A stretch of 7,250 nt of DNA from Thermoplasmata archaeon (GTDB taxonomy: Archaea; Thermoplasmatota; E2; UBA202; JdFR-43). Below the pieces are notes generated by a model that worked only from the letters and a program-made list of their open reading frames with translations, had not been told where the DNA came from and did not search any database. The stretch covers positions 1 to 7,250 of the forward strand of contig QMSU01000049.1 of NCBI GenBank assembly GCA_003650975.1, given 5' to 3'. Shown here piece after piece: positions 1 through 5,081 of this stretch; within the stretch, counting starts at the first letter, position 1, and every line of letters begins with the position of its first letter. Position numbers and translations under genes: made by a program.

Positions 1-536
1 AAAGAGTGTATGAACTCTCGCAGCCCTATCCGGAAAGGATGCCGCCGACACCGCCCGTGCAGATTCCCTACCGACATCTGGTGACACTCATCCAGATAGC
101 GGGAGACTGGGAGGGCGTGCTTCGCATACTGAAAAGGAATGGGGAAATAGAGACGCTGAGCGCCTATGAGGAGGAAAAACTGAAGGAACGGGTGGAAAAG
201 GTTCGCTACTGGCTGGAACATTTTGCCCCTGAGAATGTCAAATTCTCCGTACAAAAGCAGCCCCCAAAAATTGCGCTTGCCGATGAACAAAAAAAATTGC
301 TGGCCGCACTGAGAGATGCACTGGAGAGTACTGAATGGAAACCGGAAGATATTCACAACACCATCCACACTGTCGCGGCCGAACAGGGAGAGGTCATGGG
401 GCGCAATGTCACAAAGGAGCTTTTTACCCTCATCTACCGGATGTTTCTGGGAAAGGAGAGGGGACCGAGAGCCGGCTATTTTCTGCACTCACTGGAGAAA
501 TCTTTTGTGCTGAAAAGAATAGCAGAATTCACCTGA
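1..536 (+). CDS. lysS: Class I lysyl-tRNA synthetase, C-terminal part (5' end outside window)
   Basis: The enzyme charges tRNA-Lys with lysine in the cytoplasm. Only about the last 177 codons are present. The reading frame is open from position 3 (AGA, then GTG at 6) and runs to TGA at 534-536, so the GTG at 6 need not be a start. The fragment lies after the Rossmann catalytic core, so HIGH and KMSKS motifs are not visible. Recognition rests on C-terminal blocks typical of the archaeal class I enzyme: a YRHLVTLIQIAGDW helix near the start, and near the end a GRNVTKELFTLIYRMFLGKE block followed by RGPRAGYFLHSLEKSFVLKR, which belong to the helical anticodon-binding region. The family is class I (archaeal, spirochaete), not the class II LysRS of most bacteria and eukaryotes. 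Its end overlaps the convergent JAMM gene by 8 nt, so the two transcripts are antisense at their 3' ends. I am confident of the family from motif recall, without an alignment. Confidence 0.9.
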   Translation, partial: RVYELSQPYPERMPPTPPVQIPYRHLVTLIQIAGDWEGVLRILKRNGEIETLSAYEEEKLKERVEKVRYWLEHFAPENVKFSVQKQPPKIALADEQKKLLAALRDALESTEWKPEDIHNTIHTVAAEQGEVMGRNVTKELFTLIYRMFLGKERGPRAGYFLHSLEKSFVLKRIAEFT

Positions 537-1149
537 AAATGGCATAGGGAATTTCCACACATTCATTCTCCGAGAGTCTGAACGCCTTCATCTCCCCGAG
601 AATGGGGTCTATCACAAGGGCCGCATGGAACGGCTGATTGAAGTATTTTTTCTGTGTTTCTATGTCGATCACCGACATGAAACTCGAGTAGCCAAGATGC
701 GAGTGATACCATCCCACCAGCACATATTCATAGTCAATTTCATCAAGACGGTCGAAGAGTTCCTCAAAGGCCTCCCGGTGAAACCGAACATAGACAGGGG
801 ACGCTTCAAGGGAGGCAGTGGCCACCTCATAGACCACCGCATAGGTTTTGTTCCAGTACTTGACATCCCCGATTAGGAACCCCATGGCCTCCTTCTCCGT
901 GAGAGCCATCTCACGGCAGTGATGAAACATTTTCTCGCATGCCTCCTCGTGGATGTAAAAATCGAGCTCTTCCTGCACCCTGCTCTCGACCCGTTCCTCC
1001 TCGCTTTTTTTGCGGTACTTTTCCTGCAGCAGCACGCCCTTTTTCTGCATGTAGTCTGCGATATTTCCCCTTCCGTATTCAAACACCGTGTGCTGGGGCG
1101 GCGGCTGGATTTTGTATTCCTTTCGTTTCTCACTGTCTATCTTGATCAT
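529..1149 (-). CDS. JAMM/MPN+ metalloprotease, Rpn11-like deubiquitinase (206 aa)
   Basis: Predicted zinc isopeptidase that cleaves the ubiquitin-like modifier from conjugates. The full JAMM signature is visible: Glu87 in EAMGFLIG, then HSHLGYSSFMSVID with His149, His151, Ser159 and Asp162, matching E...HxHx7SxxD. The flanks (VGWYHSH before, DIETQ after) are close to eukaryotic Rpn11, except that Leu replaces the usual Pro of HSHPG. The MPN domain spans about residues 63-206. Residues 1-62 are an N-terminal extension of unknown role, with a PPP stretch (17-19) and a charged, probably helical segment (about 43-62). It is the last gene of the UBL-E2-JAMM operon: its ATG lies inside the E2 gene (20-nt overlap), with GAGGA only 2 nt upstream, so translation is probably coupled to E2. 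Because the modifier already ends in Gly-Gly, removal from targets is a likelier job than precursor processing. The fold and active site are clear; the substrate is inferred from the operon. Confidence 0.92.
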   Translation of the reverse strand: MIKIDSEKRKEYKIQPPPQHTVFEYGRGNIADYMQKKGVLLQEKYRKKSEEERVESRVQEELDFYIHEEACEKMFHHCREMALTEKEAMGFLIGDVKYWNKTYAVVYEVATASLEASPVYVRFHREAFEELFDRLDEIDYEYVLVGWYHSHLGYSSFMSVIDIETQKKYFNQPFHAALVIDPILGEMKAFRLSENECVEIPYAIFR

Positions 1150-1651
1150 CTTCCTCGATGATTTTCGGTCTTTTCCTTATCCTCTGGGGAGGGTCGTAGG
1201 CATGTTTGTTGAAATATTCGGCGGCCCTGGTGCAGGTATCCGTCTCAAAGGGGCTTTCCGGGTTCGGGTGTGAGAGGAGTATTTCCAGCCCTTCAATGAA
1301 CGTGTAGAGGTTTGAGCGGAAGTTCCATCCATCCAGGAGCTTTGTGCACACGTACCCGCCGTCCTCCGGGGTCATGATATTGGGGTGAAAAATGGTGCTT
1401 TTCCAGCGGACGATGGGGGTCTGATACGGGTAATCCTCCGTGATGATTATTTTCAGTTTGTGGGTGTATTTGTGGATGATTTTCCCGTCGCTCCAGACGG
1501 GGCCGGGCGTGTCCACCAGCGTCACGGTTATCTCCAGCGGCAGCCGCTTGAATTGCTCGTCAGAAACCACCACATGATGTTTCAGGTGCCGCCTGCATTC
1601 CCTTATCTCGTTTTTTATCCGTTTTATCAGCAAATCCTTCGGGAGAGGCAT
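1130..1651 (-). CDS. E2 ubiquitin-conjugating-like enzyme, UBC fold (173 aa)
   Basis: Predicted to accept the ubiquitin-like protein from an E1 as a thioester and pass it to target lysines. Visible UBC landmarks run in order: an N-terminal helix (about 4-24); the beta-meander with EDYPYQTPIVRW (72-83); HPN at 89-91, whose Asn stabilises the oxyanion in eukaryotic E2s; Cys102 in GGYVC as the probable catalytic residue; Trp109; and LLSHPNPESP (125-134), closely resembling the Rad6-type LLDEPNPNSP. HPN and Cys are 11 residues apart, against 8 in typical eukaryotic E2s, because the active-site loop is longer (MTPEDGG). The C-terminus ends in a basic RIRKRPK patch and then an acidic IIEEDDQD tail. 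The start is the ATG at 1651, five nt after the UBL stop, with AAGGAGGA correctly placed upstream. The HPN motif argues against an inactive RWD/UEV relative. The family is near certain; activity needs an E1 not seen here. Confidence 0.94.
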   Translation of the reverse strand: MPLPKDLLIKRIKNEIRECRRHLKHHVVVSDEQFKRLPLEITVTLVDTPGPVWSDGKIIHKYTHKLKIIITEDYPYQTPIVRWKSTIFHPNIMTPEDGGYVCTKLLDGWNFRSNLYTFIEGLEILLSHPNPESPFETDTCTRAAEYFNKHAYDPPQRIRKRPKIIEEDDQDRQ

Positions 1652-1656
1652 GCCCC

Positions 1657-1890
1657 CTATCCTCCTTCAGGGTCAGGTATGAACTCTATCACATCACCGT
1701 CCTGCAGCATGGCTTCCTCAATGGTGAGATCCGCCTGCAGGATTTTTTTCCCGAGCCGTATCACATATGCTCCGGGTGTCTTCTTCCAGTAATTTGCCGC
1801 CTCCTCTATGATTTCCTCGACAGTGTTGTCATCATCTATCTCCATATTGATCCTGTTTCCCGTCTCCGCATCTTTAATGGTGATTTTCAT
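1657..1890 (-). CDS. Ubiquitin-like protein modifier ending in Gly-Gly (77 aa)
   Basis: A beta-grasp protein of ubiquitin size (77 residues against 76) ending exactly in Gly76-Gly77, the reactive tail needed for adenylation by an E1. The pattern follows ubiquitin: strand MKITIKD, hairpin at TG, strand RINMEI, a helix NTVEEIIEEAANYW (22-35), strand YVIRLGKKIL (42-51) matching the ubiquitin RLIFAGKQL strand, then LTIEEAMLQDGDVIEFI. Ile44 and Lys48 sit where the ubiquitin Ile44 patch and Lys48 lie; lysines are 2, 6, 36, 37, 48 and 49. The tail PDPEGG is acidic where ubiquitin has LRLRGG, so a dedicated E1 pocket is expected. No residues follow Gly-Gly, so no precursor cleavage is needed. First gene of the operon, with GAGGTG 4 nt before the ATG and a TATA box further upstream. 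A sulfur-carrier role (MoaD, ThiS or SAMP-type) is possible, but the adjacent E2 and JAMM genes favour protein conjugation. Confidence 0.93.
   Translation of the reverse strand: MKITIKDAETGNRINMEIDDDNTVEEIIEEAANYWKKTPGAYVIRLGKKILQADLTIEEAMLQDGDVIEFIPDPEGG
1660..1667 (-). promoter_or_regulatory. Ribosome-binding site of the E2 gene, built from the UBL Gly-Gly codons
   Basis: On the minus strand AAGGAGGA covers the last two bases of the Glu75 codon and both Gly codons (GGA GGA) of the UBL. The UBL stop TAG follows directly. The GGAGG core is 9 nt from the E2 ATG, a normal Shine-Dalgarno distance, and fixes the E2 start at 1651. Confidence 0.8.
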
Positions 1891-1922
1891 ATTTCACCTC
1901 TGTAAGCATAATGAACTATCCA

Positions 1923-1930
1923 TTTATAAA
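1923..1930 (-). promoter_or_regulatory. TATA box of the UBL-E2-JAMM operon
   Basis: TTTATAAA preceded on the minus strand by the purine-rich GGAATAAG, which could serve as a BRE. Transcription would begin about 26 nt downstream, near 1900, giving a short leader of about 10 nt that just contains GAGGTG before the UBL ATG at 1890. The box is a perfect palindrome, so it could also be read toward the plus strand (start near 1952). Confidence 0.6.
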
Positions 1931-2191
1931 CTTATTCCGGCATCGCATCGGGGCTGTCAGGTGAGAAAAATGAAAAGATGCGCATCTCCACCTGGCGGAA
2001 TTGGTTAAGAATCCGGAGAGGGATAAACGAAAGAGAACAGGTGTATGCAAACAAGTGTTACACGTCTTCCTTACCATTCCGAAAATGTACGGTGGAATCT
2101 GACAGGATATCCATATGTTACGGATGGTGCATGCCTGCATCGGTACATTTAAAAAAGGGGCAGGTGTTTACATGGTGGAGGCAGAGGATGA

Positions 2192-2228
2192 GGGAAGGCC
2201 TCACACACCCCTTGTGCGGGGCTTTCCC
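2192..2228. repeat. Hairpin-forming inverted repeat in the intergenic region
   Basis: GGGAAGGC (2192-2199) pairs with GCTTTCCC (2221-2228) over 8 bp with one G-U wobble, and CACA/TGTG can pair inside the loop. It lies about 85 nt before a T-rich tract and could be the 3' structure of a plus-strand transcript. Confidence 0.45.
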
Positions 2229-2257
2229 GACCCCCCAACCATGAAAACATTGTTCTG

Positions 2258-2327
2258 GAAATGCACGAAACATTTCATTTATCTCCATGATTTTGTAATT
2301 ATGTAACTAATTTTTCTTTTTATTTTT
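2258..2327 (+). terminator. Possible plus-strand terminator: small hairpin, then T-rich tract
   Basis: GAAATG (2258-2263) and CATTTC (2271-2276) form a 6-bp stem with a 7-nt loop. The tract TTTTTCTTTTTATTTTT follows at 2311-2327. Archaeal RNA polymerase often stops at T-rich runs with or without a hairpin. No coding gene lies directly upstream on this strand, so it would only matter for an intergenic RNA; it may simply be AT-rich promoter DNA. Confidence 0.25.
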
Positions 2328-2364
2328 ACAAATTAACAAAATTGATGTGATATTTACAACATAA

Positions 2365-2380
2365 TGCAAAAATTAATATA
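2365..2380 (+). promoter_or_regulatory. BRE/TATA promoter of the sulfhydrogenase operon (leaderless type)
   Basis: TGCAAAAA followed by TTAATATA. The TATA centre is about 26 nt before the ATG at 2403, the spacing expected when transcription begins at or next to the start codon. This supports 2403 as the first codon of the beta subunit rather than the in-frame ATG at 2364, which lies before the TATA box. A weak AGGA at 2397-2400 is the only Shine-Dalgarno candidate and is too close to the ATG to be convincing. Confidence 0.6.
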
Positions 2381-2402
2381 CATATTCTGGTATATTAGGA
2401 AA

Positions 2403-3452
2403 ATGAGGTATGTAAAGATTGCCAATGAACAGATTCACGATTTCCTGAACCAGTTGAAGCAGTATGGAAAGCTCTATGCTCCGGTGAAAGTTTCTGATAA
2501 ATTCTACGACAGAAAGGAAATTGATGATGTCTGTGACATTGCCTTTGATTATGTCCGCACACTCCTTCCCGCAAAAAAGTATTTTATCCATCCAAAGGAA
2601 AAAATGTTCGATATCGACATTGAAAACGGAACATATGACGAACCCGAGGAAAAAATTGAGCCATTTGTGCTGTTCGGCGTCCATGCCTGCGAGATCGTGG
2701 GTCTTCGAATCCTGGACGGCGTGTATCTTCGCGACTATGTGGACACCTATTACAAGCGGAGGCGGGAGGCGGGAATCATAATAGGATTGAGTTGCCTCCC
2801 AGATGACCACTGCTTCTGCAATTTGAGGCGCTCCGATTTTGTGGACATAGGCTTCGATTTGTTTTTGCACGAGCTTCCGGACGGATATCTCGTCAGGGTG
2901 GGGAGCCCCACAGGCCACAAAATAGTGGATGAGTGTGCCGAGCTGTTTTCTAATGTGACACAGGAGGACATAGCGGCGTTCAGGGAATTTGAGGAGAAAC
3001 GCCAGCAGATGTTCTCGCATCACGGAAGCTTTGACAACATGCGATACCTTCTTGAACTCACGGCCCGGGATGAGCTATGGGATGAGGAGAGCGAAAAATG
3101 CCTCGGGTGCGGCAACTGCACCAACACCTGTCCCACCTGCAGATGCTACGATGTGCAGGATATCCCAGACATAGATGGAAAAACCGCAGAAAGAATACGT
3201 TTCTGGGATTCGTGCCAGTTCAGGAGCCACGGGCTGGTGGCGGGAGGGCACAACTTCAGGGAGACAAAAAAAGACCGCTTTTTCAACAGATATGTATGCA
3301 AAAATTCCTACTTTTACGGTCTCGGGACATCGTACTGTGTGGGGTGCGGCAACTGCACGTATTTCTGCCCCGCGGGCATTGATTATCTCGGAAACCTGCT
3401 CAGGGTGAGGAGCGCATCAGAGCCGGAGGAGGTGGTGCATGAACACAACTGA
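2403..3452 (+). CDS. hydB: Sulfhydrogenase beta subunit, iron-sulfur (HydB-like, 349 aa)
   Basis: Electron-transfer subunit of the cytosolic sulfhydrogenase; with gamma it forms the sulfur-reductase/diaphorase half and relates to anaerobic sulfite reductase subunit A. Two ferredoxin-like cysteine blocks are visible: [16 protein letters not shown] (from Cys233) and [12 protein letters not shown] (from Cys312), each with CxxCxxCxxxCP spacing for [4Fe-4S] clusters. Upstream are FGVHACE and [10 protein letters not shown], both Cys-containing blocks typical of this family. There is no signal peptide or membrane segment. The start is placed at ATG 2403 ([10 protein letters not shown]) because family proteins begin this way and the promoter fits; an in-frame ATG at 2364 would add 13 unlikely hydrophobic residues. 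The 3' end overlaps gamma by 14 nt. First gene of the operon. The function is family knowledge; the reaction direction (H2 production or uptake, sulfur reduction) cannot be read from sequence. Confidence 0.93.
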   Translation: MRYVKIANEQIHDFLNQLKQYGKLYAPVKVSDKFYDRKEIDDVCDIAFDYVRTLLPAKKYFIHPKEKMFDIDIENGTYDEPEEKIEPFVLFGVHACEIVGLRILDGVYLRDYVDTYYKRRREAGIIIGLSCLPDDHCFCNLRRSDFVDIGFDLFLHELPDGYLVRVGSPTGHKIVDECAELFSNVTQEDIAAFREFEEKRQQMFSHHGSFDNMRYLLELTARDELWDEESEKCLGCGNCTNTCPTCRCYDVQDIPDIDGKTAERIRFWDSCQFRSHGLVAGGHNFRETKKDRFFNRYVCKNSYFYGLGTSYCVGCGNCTYFCPAGIDYLGNLLRVRSASEPEEVVHEHN

Positions 3453-4293
3453 AAACATATATTCCCTTTACAAGTGCAGGGTGCTCCGGGTGTATGACCT
3501 CATTGAGGACGTCAAATTACTGCTGTTCCGATTTGAAAATCCGGATATTGCCGAATCGTGGACATGCAAGCCGGGACAGTTCGTCCAGCTGAGCATGCCC
3601 GCACTGGGGGAGGTGCCCATTTCCATATGCTCGTCACCCATGAGGCGGGGCTTCTTTGAACTGTGCATAAAGAAAACGGGAAGGGTTACCGATAAAATCC
3701 ATGAGCTGAAGCCCGGAGATTTCGTGGGTGTGAGGGGGCCCTACGGCAATGGTTTTCCCGTTGATGAGTTCGAGGGGAGCGACCTTCTGCTCATTGCTGC
3801 GGGAATCGGAATGGCACCCCTGCGCTCCGTGTTCATGTACGCCGTGGACAACCGGTGGAAATTCGGGAACATCACGGTTATCAACAGTGCAAAGTTCGGG
3901 AACACCCTCCTTTTCAGAAAGGAGCTCGAGGCAATGAGGGATGTTGCCGAAGCGGAGAACATACGGATAATCCAGACGGTCACCCGCGATCCCGACTGGC
4001 CCGGTCGTGTGGGAAGGGCGCAGGAACACATAAAACATGCCAACACCGACCCGGAAAAAACATATGTGTGCGTGTGCGGCCCTCCCCAGGTGTATGAAGA
4101 TGTGTTCAACACACTCATCAAAAACAATTATGATCCGAGAAAGATATACGTGACGCTGGAACGGCGCATGAAGTGTGGCGTGGGTAAATGCGGGCACTGC
4201 ATTGCGGGTACCTCAACGTTTCTGAAGTACATATGCATAGACGGGCCCGTATTTGGCTATTACGACATTATTTCGACTCCGGGGTTAATATGA
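3439..4293 (+). CDS. hydG: Sulfhydrogenase gamma subunit, FAD/NAD(P)-binding (HydG-like, 284 aa)
   Basis: Flavoprotein subunit linking the hydrogenase to NAD(P)(H). The domains follow the ferredoxin-NADP reductase plan: an FAD-binding beta-barrel (about 10-105) with PGQFVQL and PISICSSP (60-67), where this family replaces the classical RxYS; a nucleotide-binding Rossmann domain from about 115 with [11 protein letters not shown] (GxGxxP at 122-127) and CGPPQVY; and a C-terminal [2Fe-2S] motif with Cys246, Cys251, Cys254 and Cys266 in CGVGKCGHC...C. The start at ATG 3439 lies inside the beta gene and has a strong GGAGGAGG just upstream (within 3423-3433). The stop overlaps the delta start as ATGA. 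Related proteins include the anaerobic sulfite reductase B subunit and dihydroorotate dehydrogenase electron-transfer subunit; the hydrogenase neighbours decide the assignment. Whether NAD or NADP is preferred is not evident. Confidence 0.94.
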   Translation: MNTTENIYSLYKCRVLRVYDLIEDVKLLLFRFENPDIAESWTCKPGQFVQLSMPALGEVPISICSSPMRRGFFELCIKKTGRVTDKIHELKPGDFVGVRGPYGNGFPVDEFEGSDLLLIAAGIGMAPLRSVFMYAVDNRWKFGNITVINSAKFGNTLLFRKELEAMRDVAEAENIRIIQTVTRDPDWPGRVGRAQEHIKHANTDPEKTYVCVCGPPQVYEDVFNTLIKNNYDPRKIYVTLERRMKCGVGKCGHCIAGTSTFLKYICIDGPVFGYYDIISTPGLI

Positions 4294-5081
4294 GTGATAC
4301 CATGAAACCGAAGGTGGGAATTCACGGGCTTACCTCCTGTTACGGCTGCCAGCTCAGAATGGCGAGCGTGCAGGAGATCCTCAGGGTGGCGCAGCGCTTC
4401 GACATAGAATACTGGTCAATGCTCTCGAGCGATGGAACAATACGCCATGTGGATATTGCCTTCGTGGAGGGAAGTGTGACCACAATGGCGGACGAGGAAG
4501 AGCTGAAGGCAATACGGGAGAATGCCGATGTGCTGGTGGCGGTGGGCTCCTGCGCCATCCACGGCGGAGTGCAGGGCATGATATTCGGTGAGGAGTACAG
4601 GAAGGTGTTCGGGGAGATTTATGGAAACTGCACCATGGACTTTGAGGCAAAAATAGCGGAACCGATTCACAAATTCGTGAAGGTCGACCACAACCTTCCG
4701 GGGTGCCCTCCTGAGGAGGATGAAATCATGTATTATCTTGCCACCTTTGCCATGGGAAGCTATCCCGAAGAGAAGGACTATCCCGTATGTGCGGAATGCA
4801 GAAGAAACGGGTATCCGTGTGTGCTGATTGAAAGGGGGGAGCCGTGTCTGGGTCCGCTGGTGGTGGCGGGGTGCGGCGCCCGGTGCCCCGGGCATAACAT
4901 CGCCTGCTTCGGGTGCAGGGGGCCGGTTCCCCACGGGGTTGCGTGGTTCGATTCCCTTGCGAGAACCTTCAGGGAAAAGGGCATGGAAAAGGAGGAGATA
5001 AAAGCACGGATGGAGATTTTTGGCAGGCAGTATGAGAAAATGAATGAAATGATAGAAAAGGTGTTCGAGCATGAAGATTGA
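4290..5081 (+). CDS. hydD: Sulfhydrogenase delta subunit, [NiFe] hydrogenase small subunit (263 aa)
   Basis: Small hydrogenase subunit carrying the iron-sulfur relay from the NiFe site. The proximal [4Fe-4S] ligands are visible as Cys17 and Cys20 (SCYGCQ), Cys88 (GSCAIHGG) and Cys139 (PGCPPEE). A second block holds eight cysteines (167, 170, 177, 186, 195, 199, 206, 209), enough for two more [4Fe-4S] clusters. No Tat signal is present, consistent with a cytosolic group 3b enzyme. The start is ATG 4290, sharing ATGA with the gamma stop; the frame also opens at ATG 4188, but that would add 34 residues lying wholly inside gamma and unlike the family. A second in-frame ATG at 4302 is possible. 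The 3' end overlaps alpha by 11 nt, so all subunits are probably made in step. Similar to F420-nonreducing hydrogenase small subunits, but the beta and gamma partners point to sulfhydrogenase. Confidence 0.94.
   Translation: MSDTMKPKVGIHGLTSCYGCQLRMASVQEILRVAQRFDIEYWSMLSSDGTIRHVDIAFVEGSVTTMADEEELKAIRENADVLVAVGSCAIHGGVQGMIFGEEYRKVFGEIYGNCTMDFEAKIAEPIHKFVKVDHNLPGCPPEEDEIMYYLATFAMGSYPEEKDYPVCAECRRNGYPCVLIERGEPCLGPLVVAGCGARCPGHNIACFGCRGPVPHGVAWFDSLARTFREKGMEKEEIKARMEIFGRQYEKMNEMIEKVFEHED

Larger units (their letters stand above)
1931..2364. other. Intergenic region between the UBL operon and the sulfhydrogenase operon; no convincing gene
   Basis: No reading frame here gives a protein-like translation, and none has a good ribosome-binding site. 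Up to about 2240 the composition is mixed; after that it becomes AT-rich. It contains a 12-bp palindrome (AGATGCGCATCT, 1976-1987), a GTGTA/TACAC pair (2041-2045 and 2059-2063), a stronger hairpin at 2192-2228, a 6-bp hairpin at 2258-2276 and a T-rich tract at 2311-2327. Together these could mark a plus-strand non-coding RNA read from the palindromic TATA box and ended at the T tract, but no known RNA family was recognised. Confidence 0.4.

Noticed and set aside
529..1890. CBASS or Bil antiphage island
   Set aside because: No nucleotide cyclase, effector, fused E1-E2 or tandem UBL is present, and the neighbours are housekeeping and energy genes, so a defence role is not supported here, although it is not excluded.
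1994..2007. GGCGGAATTGGTTA resembles the D-arm of a tRNA-Leu
   Set aside because: No matching acceptor stem, anticodon arm or GGTTCAANNCC T-arm follows, so it is not a tRNA gene; probably chance.
1916..2140. Minus-strand frame of 74 codons upstream of the UBL gene
   Set aside because: It runs through the UBL operon's TATA box and has no protein-like composition or start signal.
1978..2244. Plus-strand frame of 88 codons in the intergenic region
   Set aside because: The translation is low-complexity and Arg/Trp/Cys-rich with no family resemblance, and no ribosome-binding site precedes it.
2229..2402. SurR-type GTTnnnAAC operator before the sulfhydrogenase operon
   Set aside because: No exact match was found by eye; GTTCTGGAA at 2252 is only a partial match.
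4188..4289. Extended N-terminus of the hydrogenase small subunit
   Set aside because: The extra 34 residues lie wholly within the gamma gene and are unlike the family; ATG 4290 with ATGA overlap is better.
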